NCBI RefSeq assembly: GCF_031656915.1
Contig: NZ_CP134227.1
Span: forward strand, 682,001-746,000
From: Nocardioides marmorisolisilvae
GTDB lineage: Bacteria; Actinomycetota; Actinomycetes; Propionibacteriales; Nocardioidaceae
DNA: 64,000 bases
Direction: 5' to 3'
Positions 1 to 8,894 of this stretch are shown piece after piece. Both the position numbers and the translations under genes were made by a program. Every line of letters starts with the position of its first letter. The first letter of the stretch is position 1. The notes under the pieces were generated by a model that made no database searches, was not told the DNA's origin, and saw only the letters and a program-made list of their open reading frames with translations.

Positions 1-602
1 ACGCGGCCGAGCTCGGCGGCCGCGACCAGGGTCATGGTCGCGATACCGCCCTTTGCTGCCGAATAGGCCACCTGGCCGATCGAGCCCTGCAGCCCGGCGC
101 CCGAGGACGTGTTGATGACGCGGCCTGCACGCGGCCGACCGGCCTTGGACTCGGCACGCCAGTACGCCGCCGCGTGGCGGAGCGGCGCGAAGTGACCCTT
201 CAGGTGCACCCGGATGACCGAGTCCCACTCGTCCTCAGTCGCGTTGACGAGCATCCGATCGCGGACGAACCCAGCGTTGTTGACCAGCACGTCGAGCGCG
301 CCGTACGTCTCGATCGCCTGCCGCACCATCGCCTCGGCCTGTGCGAAGTCGGCCACGTCCGCGCCGTTGGCGACCGCCCGTCCGCCCGCCGCCTCGATCT
401 CCGCGACGACCTCGTCGGCCGGCGAATCGCCCCTCTCCCCCGCAAGGGACACCCCATAGTCGTTGACGACGACCGCGGCGCCCTGCCGAGCCAGCTCCAA
501 CGCATGGGCACGGCCGATGCCGCGACCGGCGCCCGTCACGATCGCGACCCGGCCCTGCAACAGGCCGCGATCGGGGGGCCGATGTGCGGACGAACGAGGC
601 AT
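1..602 (-). CDS. SDR family oxidoreductase, 3' end cut by window edge
   Basis: NAD(P)-dependent short-chain dehydrogenase/reductase. The Rossmann motif TGAGRGIG is near residue 24, NNAG is followed by FVRDRML, and the active-site YSAAK is close to the window edge. The RDRML stretch resembles SDRs of the peroxisomal 17-beta-HSD type. The ATG at 602 has AGGAG about 6 nt upstream. The gene follows a second SDR on the same strand, next to echA20-ipdABC. This arrangement matches M. tuberculosis Rv3548c-Rv3549c, so a role in HIP (C/D-ring) breakdown is likely, but the substrate is unknown. Confidence 0.85.
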   Translation of the reverse strand, partial: MPRSSAHRPPDRGLLQGRVAIVTGAGRGIGRAHALELARQGAAVVVNDYGVSLAGERGDSPADEVVAEIEAAGGRAVANGADVADFAQAEAMVRQAIETYGALDVLVNNAGFVRDRMLVNATEDEWDSVIRVHLKGHFAPLRHAAAYWRAESKAGRPRAGRVINTSSGAGLQGSIGQVAYSAAKGGIATMTLVAAAELGR

Positions 603-676
603 TTTCACTCCTGGTGATCGGGAAGGTACAACTCAACGGACGACAGGCCCCAAACCAACGGGCGCTAACACGGAAC

Positions 677-1432
677 TCAACGGGCGTCCAGCGCGGTCAG
701 GAAGGCGGGGCGCTCGCCGCCGCCGTGGCACTCGATACAGGCACCGGAGACGTAGGAGGCCAGGGAGGAGGCGAGGAACACCGCGACCCCGCCGACCTCC
801 TCGGGCTCCGCCAGCCTCCCGAGCGGGATCGTCCGGTCGATGGCGGCGATGCCTTCCTCGCCGCCGTAGTGCAGGTCGGTCTGCTCGGTGCGGACCAGAC
901 CGACGTCGATCGCGTTCACCCGGACCCGCGGCGCCCACTCCACCGCGAGGGTGCGGGTGAGCGAGTCGAGGCCGGCCTTTGCCGCCCCGTAGGACGCCGT
1001 TCCCGGCGACGGCCGCAGCGCCGACACCGAGGACACGTTCACGATGGCTCCGCCGCCGTCCTGGCGCTGCATCACCGCGTTGGCTGCCTGCATCAGCGTC
1101 AGCGGTGCGAGCAGGTTGAGGCCGGTGACCTTGCTGTGGAAGTTGGCCGAGGCATCGGCGGCCAGGGCGTACGGCGCGCCGCCGGCGTTGTTGACCAGCA
1201 CGTCGAGAGCACCGTGGTCAGCCACGATCCGTGCGACCAGGTCCGAGACGGCAACAGGGTCACGGACGTCGCACTCGTGGTGCGCGACGCCGACCGGATC
1301 GGCCGCCGAGCGCGCGCAGGTCACCACGGTGGCGCCGGCGTCGACGAACCGCCGGCTGATGCCCAGGCCGACACCGCGGGTGCCGCCGGTCACCAGCACC
1401 ACCCGGTTGCCGAGGTCGAGGTCGAGAGTCAC
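677..1432 (-). CDS. SDR family oxidoreductase (Rv3549c-like)
   Basis: Classical 251-residue short-chain dehydrogenase. TGGTRGVG near residue 15 binds the cofactor, NNAGG is the structural motif, and the catalytic Ser of NVSSVS and Y-x3-K of YGAAK are present. The GTG start at 1432 lies 11 bp from the KstR2 operator, so the gene is read divergently from echA20. By position it corresponds to Rv3549c of the M. tuberculosis HIP regulon. The exact oxidation or reduction step is not known to me; a hydroxyacyl-CoA intermediate of ring C/D degradation is the inferred substrate. Confidence 0.87.
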   Translation of the reverse strand: MTLDLDLGNRVVLVTGGTRGVGLGISRRFVDAGATVVTCARSAADPVGVAHHECDVRDPVAVSDLVARIVADHGALDVLVNNAGGAPYALAADASANFHSKVTGLNLLAPLTLMQAANAVMQRQDGGGAIVNVSSVSALRPSPGTASYGAAKAGLDSLTRTLAVEWAPRVRVNAIDVGLVRTEQTDLHYGGEEGIAAIDRTIPLGRLAEPEEVGGVAVFLASSLASYVSGACIECHGGGERPAFLTALDAR

Positions 1433-1443
1433 CCTGCTACCCT

Positions 1444-1461
1444 ACCAAGCACTTGCTTGGT
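1444..1461. promoter_or_regulatory. KstR2 operator, echA20 side
   Basis: ACCAAGCACTTGCTTGGT contains the 14-bp KstR2 consensus AnCAAGnnCTTGnT exactly, read on either strand. It lies between the SDR start at 1432 and the echA20 start at 1498. On the minus strand a TAGGGT hexamer just downstream of the box could be the SDR -10 element, so a bound repressor would block both directions. The same box occurs at 14065-14082. KstR2 is known to be released by HIP-CoA. Confidence 0.88.
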
Positions 1462-1497
1462 CGCATCACAGGCTCGACCCGGACATCGAGGAGCACC

Positions 1498-2283
1498 ATG
1501 GGCATCACCTCCGAGCTGCACAGCGACGGCGTCTGCGTCGTCACCTGCGACTACCCACCGGTCAATGCGCTGCCGGTGCAGGGCTGGTTCGACCTCGCCG
1601 CGGCGCTGGACGATGCCGGCGCGGACCGGTCCACACACGTCGTGGTGCTGCGTGCCGAGGGCAAGGGCTTCAACGCCGGGGTCGACATCAAGGAGATGCA
1701 GACGACCGACGGCTTCGACGCGCTCGTCGGCGCCAACAAGGGCTGCTTCGCCGCTTTCAGGGCGGTCTACGAGTGCCCGGTGCCGGTCATCGCCGCGGTG
1801 CATGGGTTCTGCCTCGGCGGCGGGGTCGGCCTGGTCGGCAACGCCGACGTCGTCGTGGCCAGTGAGGACGCGTACTTCGGCGTGCCCGAGGTCAAGCAGG
1901 GCGCGCTGGGCGCCGCGACGCACCTGGCACGGCTGGTGCCGCAGCACCTCATGCGCACCTTGTACTTCACCGCACGCACCATCAGCGCCGCCGACCTGGT
2001 CGCGCATGGCTCGGTCTACGAGGTGGTTCCCCGCGACGATCTCGACGCCGCTGCGTTGCGGCTCGCCGGAGAGATCGCCGAGAAGGACACCCGAGTGATC
2101 CGCGCCGCCAAGGAGGCCCTGAACGGCATCGACCCGGTCGACGTCAACAAGAGCTACCGGTTCGAGCAGGGCTTCACCATGGAGCTCAACCTTCTCGGGG
2201 TCAGCGACGAGCTGCGGGACACCTTCGCAGGCACCAAGAAGGCAGAACAGCACGACGCGGGGACGGAGAAGAGCAAGCGATGA
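1498..2283 (+). CDS. echA20: Enoyl-CoA hydratase/isomerase family, EchA20
   Basis: 261-residue crotonase-fold protein. In mycobacteria EchA20 hydrolytically opens the last bicyclic steroid CoA intermediate (ring D) and produces the substrate of IpdAB. The crotonase oxyanion-hole segments are visible as GKGFNAGVDI (near residue 55) and HGFCLGGGVGL (near 105). The ATG at 1498 is chosen because GAGGAG sits 5 nt upstream; the in-frame TTG at 1453 lies inside the operator. The stop overlaps ipdA by 4 nt, starting a tightly coupled echA20-ipdA-ipdB-ipdC operon under KstR2 control. Confidence 0.9.
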   Translation: MGITSELHSDGVCVVTCDYPPVNALPVQGWFDLAAALDDAGADRSTHVVVLRAEGKGFNAGVDIKEMQTTDGFDALVGANKGCFAAFRAVYECPVPVIAAVHGFCLGGGVGLVGNADVVVASEDAYFGVPEVKQGALGAATHLARLVPQHLMRTLYFTARTISAADLVAHGSVYEVVPRDDLDAAALRLAGEIAEKDTRVIRAAKEALNGIDPVDVNKSYRFEQGFTMELNLLGVSDELRDTFAGTKKAEQHDAGTEKSKR

Positions 2284-3164
2284 GCATGCCCAGCAAGGTG
2301 ATGGCGTGCGAGGACGTCGTCGCCCGGATCGAGAGCGGAATGACCGTCGGCATCGGGGGCTGGGGCTCGCGACGCAAGCCGATGGCGCTGGTACGCGCGA
2401 TTCTGCGCAGCGACCTGACCGACCTCACTCTCGTCTCCTACGCCGGCCCCGACGCTGGCCTGCTCCTCCAGGCAGGGAAGGTGCGCGAGCTCGTCTACGC
2501 GTTCGCCACCCTCGACTCGGTGCCGCTCGAGCCGCTGTTCTCACGGGCCCGCCAGGAGGCGACCGCGCGGTTCCGCGAGTGGGACGAGGGCATGTTCGCC
2601 ACCGGCCTGCGGGCCGCGGCGCAGCGAGTGCCGTTCCTGCCGATGCGGGCGGGACTCGGCTCCGCCGTACCGGAGAACGACCCCACCCTGCGCACCGTCA
2701 CCAGCCCGTACGCCGGCCCCGACGGCGGCGCCGAGGAGCTGCTCGCGGTGCCCGCACTCGAGCTCGATGTCGCCCTGGTCCACATGAACCGGGCCGACCA
2801 GTTCGGCAACGCCCAGTACCTCGGGCCGGACCCTTACTTCGACGATCTCTTCTGCATGGCCGCGCGCGAGGCGTACGTCTCGGCCGAGCAGGTCGTCGAC
2901 ACCGCCGGGCTGACGGTCGACGCGCCGCTGCAGAGCGTGATCCTCAACCGGACGATGGTGAGCGGCGTCGTCGAGACGCCGAATGGGGCGCACTTCACCA
3001 CGTGCACGCCGACCTACGAGCGTGACGAGGTGTTCCAGCGCGCCTACGCCGCGGCGGCGAAGGACGCCTCGGCATGGACGGAGTTCGAGGAGCGGTTCCT
3101 GTCTGGCAGCGAGGACGACTACCAAGCCGCGGTGAAGGCGTTCCACGAGGAGGAGGACCAGTGA
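2280..3164 (+). CDS. ipdA: COCHEA-CoA hydrolase alpha subunit, IpdA
   Basis: 294-residue class I CoA-transferase-fold alpha subunit, with the N-terminal segment GMTVGIGGWGSRRKPMALV typical of this family. In M. tuberculosis and Rhodococcus the IpdA-IpdB heterotetramer is a hydrolase that opens the last steroid ring (ring C) rather than a CoA transferase. The start ATG overlaps the echA20 stop (ATGA) and the stop overlaps the ipdB GTG, so the two subunits are translationally coupled as expected for a stoichiometric complex. Confidence 0.92.
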   Translation: MSMPSKVMACEDVVARIESGMTVGIGGWGSRRKPMALVRAILRSDLTDLTLVSYAGPDAGLLLQAGKVRELVYAFATLDSVPLEPLFSRARQEATARFREWDEGMFATGLRAAAQRVPFLPMRAGLGSAVPENDPTLRTVTSPYAGPDGGAEELLAVPALELDVALVHMNRADQFGNAQYLGPDPYFDDLFCMAAREAYVSAEQVVDTAGLTVDAPLQSVILNRTMVSGVVETPNGAHFTTCTPTYERDEVFQRAYAAAAKDASAWTEFEERFLSGSEDDYQAAVKAFHEEEDQ

Positions 3165-3925
3165 GCGAGGTCACCCGGGCGGAGTACTGCGCCATCGCGA
3201 TCGCCGACTGCTTCGCCGATGACGGCGAGATCATGGGCAGTCCGATGGGCCTGCTGCCCACCTTGGGTGCTCGGCTGGCGAAGAACACCTCCAATCCGTT
3301 GCTGCTGCTGACCGACGGCGAGGCCCGGATCATCAGGGGCACTCCCCCGCTCGGCCAGAGCAACGACGTGGTCGAGGGCTGGATGCCGTTCCGGCTGGTG
3401 CTCGAGGCCGTGGTGCCCCACGGCAAGCGGCACGTGATGATGGGCGCCACCCAGGTCGACCGCGAAGGCAACCAGAACATCTCCGCGATCGGTCCCTGGG
3501 CGCAGCCGAAGCGGCAGCTGCTCGGTGTCCGCGGCGCGCCGGGCAACACGGTAAACAACAGGACCTCCTACTGGGTGCCCCGGCACTCCGCTCGGGTCTT
3601 CGTCGAGCAGGTCGACATCGTCTCCGGAGTCGGGCGGCGCCGGGCCGAGGCGGCAGGGCCCGCGGCGACCAGGTTCCACGACGTCCATCGCGTGGTCAGC
3701 AATCTCGGAGTCTTCGACTTCGACACCCCTGACCACACCATGCAGATCCTCAGCGTGCACCCGGGCGTCACCATCGAGGACGTGCAGGCGGCCAGCGGCT
3801 TCGAGATCGGCGTGCCCGCCGCCGGCGTACCGGAGACGAGGACGCCGAGTGAGACCGAGCTGATGCTGATCCGCGAGGTGCTCGATCCGCGGGGGCTCCG
3901 CGACAAGGAGGTGCCGGCACCATGA
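3161..3925 (+). CDS. ipdB: COCHEA-CoA hydrolase beta subunit, IpdB
   Basis: 254-residue beta partner of IpdA, with the CoA-transferase fold and a short motif NQNISAIGPW in mid-protein. The GTG at 3161 overlaps the ipdA stop (GTGA); AGGAGGA lies 6 nt upstream in the ipdA tail. The longer in-frame start upstream would run deep into ipdA and is rejected. Its role is ring C opening together with IpdA. The stop overlaps ipdC by 4 nt. Confidence 0.91.
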   Translation: MSEVTRAEYCAIAIADCFADDGEIMGSPMGLLPTLGARLAKNTSNPLLLLTDGEARIIRGTPPLGQSNDVVEGWMPFRLVLEAVVPHGKRHVMMGATQVDREGNQNISAIGPWAQPKRQLLGVRGAPGNTVNNRTSYWVPRHSARVFVEQVDIVSGVGRRRAEAAGPAATRFHDVHRVVSNLGVFDFDTPDHTMQILSVHPGVTIEDVQAASGFEIGVPAAGVPETRTPSETELMLIREVLDPRGLRDKEVPAP

Positions 3926-5007
3926 TCGATCAGCTGCTGCGCACCGCCTTGACCGAGCTGACCGGCGTCCGCCACCCCGTCGTACAGACCGGGATGGGAT
4001 GGGTCGCCGGTCCGCGGCTCGTCTCGGGGACCGCCAACGCGGGCGGCCTCGGCATCCTGGCCAGCGCGACGATGACCTACGACGAGCTCGAGCGCGCGAT
4101 CGCCGAGGTCAAGAGCCGCACCGATCAGCCCTTCGGGGTGAACCTGCGCGCGGACGCGGGTGATGCCGCGTCCCGCTGCGATCTGCTGATCGAGTACGGC
4201 GTGAAGGTGGCGAGCTTCGCGCTCGCGCCGAAGCCCGAGCTGATCGCCCGGCTCAAGGAGCACGGCATCGTGGTGATCCCCAGCATCGGCGCCGCCAAGC
4301 ACGCGACGAAGGTGGCGGCGTGGGGAGCCGACGCGGTGATGATCCAGGGAGGCGAGGGCGGCGGCCACACCGGGAACGTCCCGACCACGCTGCTGCTGCC
4401 GACGGTGCTGGACGCCCTCGACGCCAGCGGGCACGGTGACGTCCCGGTGATCGCTGCGGGTGGCTTCTTCGACGGCCGCGGCCTCGCCGCCGCCCTGGCG
4501 TACGGCGCTGCCGGCGTCGGGATGGGCACCCGCTTCCTGCTCACCCGCGACTCGACCGTGCCGGACGCCGTCAAGCAGCGCTACCTCGCCGCCGGGCTCA
4601 ACGACACCGTGGTCACCTCGAAGGTCGACGGGATGCCGCACCGGATGCTGCGCACCGAGCTGGTCGAGTCGGTCGAGGAGACCAGCGCCGTCAAGCGCTG
4701 GGCGCCGACCGCGCGACGGACCCTGGCCTTCAAGCGGATGAGTGGAATAGGCTGGCGCCAGCTCGTCGCAGACGGACGGGCCATGAAGCACGGATCAGAC
4801 CGGTCCTGGGCGCAGATGGTGCTCGCCGCGAACACGCCGATGATGCTCCGGGCCGGTCTCGTCGAGGGCGACACCGGTGCCGGCGTCCTCGCCAGCGGGC
4901 AGGTCGTCGGGGTGATCGACGACCTGCCCAGCTGCGAGGAGCTGATCGACCGCGTGGTCACCCGGGCGGCCGGAGAGCTGCGCAGGCTGCGGGGCCACCT
5001 GGTCTGA
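3922..5007 (+). CDS. ipdC: Nitronate monooxygenase-family flavoprotein, IpdC
   Basis: 361-residue TIM-barrel FMN protein of the 2-nitropropane dioxygenase/nitronate monooxygenase family. The FMN-binding GGEGGGHTG motif with its conserved His is near residue 155, and AAGGFFDGRGLAAALAYGA follows near 180. In the steroid pathway IpdC acts as an NADH-dependent reductase on the C-ring CoA intermediate (family knowledge), not as a nitronate oxidase. It is the last gene of the echA20 operon and converges on a small lipoprotein gene 24 bp away. No clear terminator hairpin was found in that gap. Confidence 0.9.
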   Translation: MIDQLLRTALTELTGVRHPVVQTGMGWVAGPRLVSGTANAGGLGILASATMTYDELERAIAEVKSRTDQPFGVNLRADAGDAASRCDLLIEYGVKVASFALAPKPELIARLKEHGIVVIPSIGAAKHATKVAAWGADAVMIQGGEGGGHTGNVPTTLLLPTVLDALDASGHGDVPVIAAGGFFDGRGLAAALAYGAAGVGMGTRFLLTRDSTVPDAVKQRYLAAGLNDTVVTSKVDGMPHRMLRTELVESVEETSAVKRWAPTARRTLAFKRMSGIGWRQLVADGRAMKHGSDRSWAQMVLAANTPMMLRAGLVEGDTGAGVLASGQVVGVIDDLPSCEELIDRVVTRAAGELRRLRGHLV

Positions 5008-5031
5008 CGGGGCCGCCAGCGTCCGCGTCCG

Positions 5032-5379
5032 CTACTTCTGCGCGGCGGTGGCGCACTTCTCCAACTGCGGGAGGACGGCGGTGGCAGCCTTCTGGTCGGC
5101 GCTGCTCGCCTTGTAGTCCTTGTTGCCCTTGACGATCGCGCGCAGCGCGGTGTCGGAGATCTTGGAGTCGTGCAGCGCCTTGGCGATGCAGTCGGCAGCG
5201 GCCTTGGTCAGCTGGCTGGCCTGGGATCCGAGCACGCTGTTGTCACCGGTGCTGCGGATCGACTTGCTCAGGTCGGCGGTCGACGGCCGGCTGCTGCCGC
5301 TGCCGCCACCGCATGCCGCGGTGGTGAGAAGTGCCGCTGCGGCCACTGCTGCGCCGAGTCGGGCTCGCGTCGTGCCCAT
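5032..5379 (-). CDS. Small putative lipoprotein, function unknown
   Basis: 115 residues. A hydrophobic signal segment (residues 8-22) leads to Cys23 in LLTTAAC, a slightly imperfect lipobox because -3 is Thr. A Gly/Ser-rich spacer follows, then a small helical domain with two further cysteines (in ADCIAKAL and EKCATAAQ) that may pair. The ATG at 5379 is chosen because the signal peptide begins there. The mature chain looks like other small actinobacterial secreted helical proteins, but I cannot name a family. It sits alone between ipdC (convergent) and the ROK regulator gene upstream. Confidence 0.75.
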   Translation of the reverse strand: MGTTRARLGAAVAAAALLTTAACGGGSGSSRPSTADLSKSIRSTGDNSVLGSQASQLTKAAADCIAKALHDSKISDTALRAIVKGNKDYKASSADQKAATAVLPQLEKCATAAQK

Positions 5380-5451
5380 GGTGTCCCCTGTCCAGTCGTG
5401 GTTCGCCCGAGTCAGCCCCCGGACGGGTCCGGCTGGCAAACCTACCCTGCC

Positions 5452-6636
5452 TCACCGAGGGTCGGCGAGCAGGGACGTGAACGCCAGCTCCGCGGCGCCG
5501 AGCAGCGCGGAGTCGTGCCCGAGTCCAGGGGTGACCAGGTCCACCTCACGATGGGCAGTGCCGAAGGTGTAGCGGTCGACGTGCGCACGGACCTCCTCGC
5601 CGGCGAGGTCGAGCAATTCGCCCACCGAGCCGCCCAGCACCACGCATGACGGGTTCAGGGTGTTGAGCAGGTTCGCGAGCGTGCGGCCCAACGGCTCCGC
5701 CGCCGCCTGTACGACGTCCGCCGCGGGCATGAGACCGGCCCTCGCGTCGGCGAAGAGGCTCGCGATCGCTCCCTCCGCCGGTAGGTCCTCGCGACCCGCC
5801 CTGGCCAGCAACGCGGCGTCGCCGATGAACGTCTCGACGCACCCACGCTGGCCGCAGTGGCAGGGCGGACCGGCCGGGTCCAGCACGTTGTGCCCGATCT
5901 CACCGGCGTGACCGTCGCGTCCGCGCAGCGGCACCCCTCCGGCGATGATGCCCGCGCCGACGCCGATCCGGCCCAGCAGGAACACCACGTCGTCGCAGCC
6001 ACGGGCACTGCCCCGCTGGTGCTCGGCGTACACCGACAGATCGGCGTCGTTGCCGACCGCAACCGGCACCTCTGGCACCGACGCGGCGAGCAGGTCGCCC
6101 AGGGCGACCTCCCGCCAGCCGAGGTTCGGTGCCACACCGATGCGGCCGGTCCGCTGGTCGACCGTGCCCGGCACGCTCACGCCGATGCCGCACGGACGGT
6201 CCTCGGTGTGGGCCATCTGGCGCAGCCGTCGCATCGCGGCGCTCACGTGGTTGACCAGCGCGGCCGGCGTCAGTCGACCGCGCTCGGTGTCGAACTCCTC
6301 GCGGGCCAGGATGTCACCACCCAGACCGACCGCGGCGACGGTCACCCGAGCGACCTCGATGTCCACGCCGACGGCGTACGGGCCGCCGCGACGGGGGCCC
6401 ACCACGTGCGAGGGCCTGCCCACGCCCGCTCCACCCGTCGGGACGAGCTCCTCCACCAGGCCCAGCCGGGTCAGGTCGGAGACGAGAGCCCCGACCGTGG
6501 ACCGGCTCAACCCCAGCCTCTGGGTCAGCTCGGCACGGGTCAGCGCGCCGTCGCGATGGATGTGGGTGAGCACCAGCGACAGGTTGTGCCGCCTGATCTC
6601 GTCCGGGCGGGCCGCGCCCGCCGCGCTCCGCACCAT
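5452..6636 (-). CDS. ROK family transcriptional regulator
   Basis: 394 residues. An N-terminal winged helix-turn-helix (about residues 15-75, TRAELTQRLGLSRSTVGALV) is followed by a ROK sugar-kinase-like domain. The ROK signature GHAGEIGH and the zinc motif CHCGQRGCVE (near residues 255-264) are intact. It lies 6 nt downstream of the sugar permease gene and is probably the last gene of that operon, where it would act as a sugar-responsive repressor. A likely target is the inverted repeat upstream of the binding-protein gene (10205-10225). Confidence 0.88.
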   Translation of the reverse strand: MVRSAAGAARPDEIRRHNLSLVLTHIHRDGALTRAELTQRLGLSRSTVGALVSDLTRLGLVEELVPTGGAGVGRPSHVVGPRRGGPYAVGVDIEVARVTVAAVGLGGDILAREEFDTERGRLTPAALVNHVSAAMRRLRQMAHTEDRPCGIGVSVPGTVDQRTGRIGVAPNLGWREVALGDLLAASVPEVPVAVGNDADLSVYAEHQRGSARGCDDVVFLLGRIGVGAGIIAGGVPLRGRDGHAGEIGHNVLDPAGPPCHCGQRGCVETFIGDAALLARAGREDLPAEGAIASLFADARAGLMPAADVVQAAAEPLGRTLANLLNTLNPSCVVLGGSVGELLDLAGEEVRAHVDRYTFGTAHREVDLVTPGLGHDSALLGAAELAFTSLLADPR

Positions 6637-6642
6637 GGAACG

Positions 6643-8076
6643 TCAGCCACGGGCTGCTCGGCGTCGCGACAGCGCGTCGACGGCCGCAGCGATCAGAAGC
6701 ACGGCGCCGGTGATCACCTGCTGCCACTGTGCGCCGAGGTTCGGCTTGAGGAGGAGCCCGTTCGGGATGATCACGATGACCAGAGCGCCGATGATCGCGT
6801 CCCTCGGACGGCCCCGACCACCGAAGAGGGAAGTGCCGCCGATGACGGCTGCGGCGACGGCGAACAGCAAGATGTTGCCCGAGCCAAGGTCGAGCGACGC
6901 CGAGGACTGCGAGGAGGCCAGGAAGATCCCGCCGAGCGCGCCGAAGGACGAGCAGAGCACAAACGCGGTCACCCGGGTGTGGTCGACATCGATGCCCGCG
7001 CGACGCGCGGCCTCCCTGTTGCCACCAGTGGCATAGAGATGGCGACCCCATTGGGTCTTGGTCAGCCCGATCGTGCAGGCGATCATCAGCACGATGCTGA
7101 TCGACGCGGCCCAGGGGATCCCCTCGATCACCTTGTAGGCGTTGGTGTTCCGGTTCTCGTTGGCGAGCGCCGTGAGGACGACGCCAAGCGCGATGACGAT
7201 CCCCCCACGGACGAGCACCAGACCGAGGGTCTCCGAGGCGAGCCCCGCTCGCTGCGCGCGGATCGACCGCATCAGCGTGTAGGCGAGATAGCCGAGCGTG
7301 ATCACAAGGGTGAAGACCCACCCCGCCGCCGGGCTCATGTTGCTGTTGGCCAAGCCGTACCAGAGGTCGTAACGCGTGACGCCGATCGGCTGAGAGTTGA
7401 GCGCGAACAGGATCACTCCCTGCCAGGCGAGGAAGAGGGCGAGGGTGACGACGAAACTGGGGATGCCGACCTTCGCGACCATGTAGCCGGTGAAGACGCC
7501 GACAGCGGCGCCCATCGCCACCGCAGCGACCAGTGCGAGGAGCACGTGCTGGTCGAGGTTCGTCAGGACGATGATCAGTCCGATGACCACCACTGCTGCA
7601 CCGCTCCAGGCCCGCATCCACAGCGCGAGGGCAACTGCCGCGGCCATGCCGGCCACCAGCGCCCAGAACAGCACCCCCGGCAGGGCGCCGTGCAGGTCAC
7701 CGCTGAAGACCGCGCGAGCCGCGAAGGCGGCGCACATGCCGCCCGCCGTGCCTGCCGACAGGTCGATCTCACCGAGCAGCAGCACGAAGACCAGGCCGAG
7801 GGCGATGATCGCGATGTAGGCACCCTGGCCGGGCAGGTTGCCGATGTTGAATCGGGTCAGGAACTGGCCGCTCACCTGGTCGAAGATGACGACGAGGACG
7901 ATCAGCCCGAGGATGGCGGGCAGCGCTCCGGGCTCGCCTGAGCGCAACCGCCCGATGTAGGACATCACCGCGCCGCGGAGCCCGAGCCGCTCGATGTCGA
8001 GCGAGAAGCTGCTCGGCCGATCCCCGGTCGGCTTGGTCGGGGCGGTGGGCTCAGGGGTGACCGTGTTCTCCGGCAT
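6643..8076 (-). CDS. Sugar ABC transporter permease (XylH-type)
   Basis: 477-residue integral membrane protein of the xylose/ribose branch (BPD_transp_2 family). A hydrophilic N-terminal tail of about 40 residues precedes roughly ten or more hydrophobic segments. The segment LLGEIDLSAGTAGG is the conserved LGEIDLSVG-type motif of XylH-like permeases. It would form the homodimeric membrane channel of the importer encoded with the ATPase and lipoprotein upstream. It follows the ATPase gene by 11 nt. The substrate is not determinable from sequence; an aldopentose or related sugar is the best guess. Confidence 0.88.
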   Translation of the reverse strand: MPENTVTPEPTAPTKPTGDRPSSFSLDIERLGLRGAVMSYIGRLRSGEPGALPAILGLIVLVVIFDQVSGQFLTRFNIGNLPGQGAYIAIIALGLVFVLLLGEIDLSAGTAGGMCAAFAARAVFSGDLHGALPGVLFWALVAGMAAAVALALWMRAWSGAAVVVIGLIIVLTNLDQHVLLALVAAVAMGAAVGVFTGYMVAKVGIPSFVVTLALFLAWQGVILFALNSQPIGVTRYDLWYGLANSNMSPAAGWVFTLVITLGYLAYTLMRSIRAQRAGLASETLGLVLVRGGIVIALGVVLTALANENRNTNAYKVIEGIPWAASISIVLMIACTIGLTKTQWGRHLYATGGNREAARRAGIDVDHTRVTAFVLCSSFGALGGIFLASSQSSASLDLGSGNILLFAVAAAVIGGTSLFGGRGRPRDAIIGALVIVIIPNGLLLKPNLGAQWQQVITGAVLLIAAAVDALSRRRAARG

Positions 8077-8087
8077 CGCAGGCTCCC

Positions 8088-8864
8088 TCAGATGTTCGCG
8101 TTGGTGGTGGCCGGCGCAAGGCCGATGCTGCCGCTGCGCCCGGAGGTGATCAGCTCGACCACCTGCGTCGTCGTCGTGTCCTTCGCCCTTACTTCTGCCG
8201 CGACCCGACCGAGATAGAGCACGGCGATTCGGTCGGCGACCTCGATGACGTCGTTCATGTTGTGCGAAATGAGCACCACGCCGCGCCCCTGGTCAGCGAG
8301 CCGCCGCACCAGGTCGAGGACCTGTCGGGTCTGCGCGACACCGAGCGCCGCGGTCGGCTCGTCGAGGAAGACCACCTTGCTGTCCCAGAGGACTGCCTTG
8401 GCGATCGCCACGGTCTGGCGCTGCCCGCCTGAGAGGCTGGAGACCCGTTGGCGTACCGACGAGACGGTGCGCACGGACAGTCCGGCCAGCGTCTGTCGCG
8501 CCTTCCTCTCCATCTCGCCGTCCGCGAGGAAGCCCAGTCGCCGGATCTCACGGCCGAGGAACATGTTCTGGGTGATGTCCAAGTTGTCGGCCAGCGCGAG
8601 GTCCTGGTAGACGAACTCGATGCCGAGCGCGGTCGCGACCCGCGGGTCATCGATGTGAACGGGCTGGCCCTCGAATCGGACCTCGCCGCTATCGATGCCG
8701 TTGATGCCGGCGATGCACTTCACCAGCGTCGACTTGCCGGCACCGTTGTCACCGACCAGGGCGGTGACCTCGCCGGGGTAGACCCGGAAGTCGACGTCGT
8801 GCAGGACGTGCACAGGTCCGAAGCTCTTGTTGAGGCCGGTGATCTCGAGGATCGGATCGGTCAC
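8088..8864 (-). CDS. Sugar ABC transporter ATP-binding protein (single NBD)
   Basis: 258 residues, one nucleotide-binding domain. Walker A is GDNGAGKST (residues 38-46), the signature is SLSGGQRQTVAIAKA, Walker B is VVFLDEPTAALG, and the switch His lies in LISHN. Ribose/xylose systems often use a fused double ATPase of about 500 residues; this is a single-domain form that should dimerise. The start is GTG 8864 with AGAGGTG upstream. It lies between the binding-protein gene, separated by a strong hairpin, and the permease gene. Confidence 0.88.
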   Translation of the reverse strand: MTDPILEITGLNKSFGPVHVLHDVDFRVYPGEVTALVGDNGAGKSTLVKCIAGINGIDSGEVRFEGQPVHIDDPRVATALGIEFVYQDLALADNLDITQNMFLGREIRRLGFLADGEMERKARQTLAGLSVRTVSSVRQRVSSLSGGQRQTVAIAKAVLWDSKVVFLDEPTAALGVAQTRQVLDLVRRLADQGRGVVLISHNMNDVIEVADRIAVLYLGRVAAEVRAKDTTTTQVVELITSGRSGSIGLAPATTNANI

Positions 8865-8894
8865 GGGTTCACCTCTGGAGAGTGTCAGGTGCCT

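Noticed and set aside
1453-1497. TTG start for echA20 giving 15 extra residues
   Set aside because: The codon lies inside the KstR2 operator and has no ribosome site, unlike ATG 1498.
584-2098. Long open frame on the plus strand through the SDR and echA20 genes
   Set aside because: It is antisense to the SDR and out of frame with echA20; Arg/Gly/Pro-rich composition marks it as a GC-rich shadow frame.
5857-7941. 694-codon plus-strand frame across the ROK regulator and permease genes
   Set aside because: Low-complexity His/Asp/Arg-rich translation with no domain; the minus-strand genes have clear motifs.
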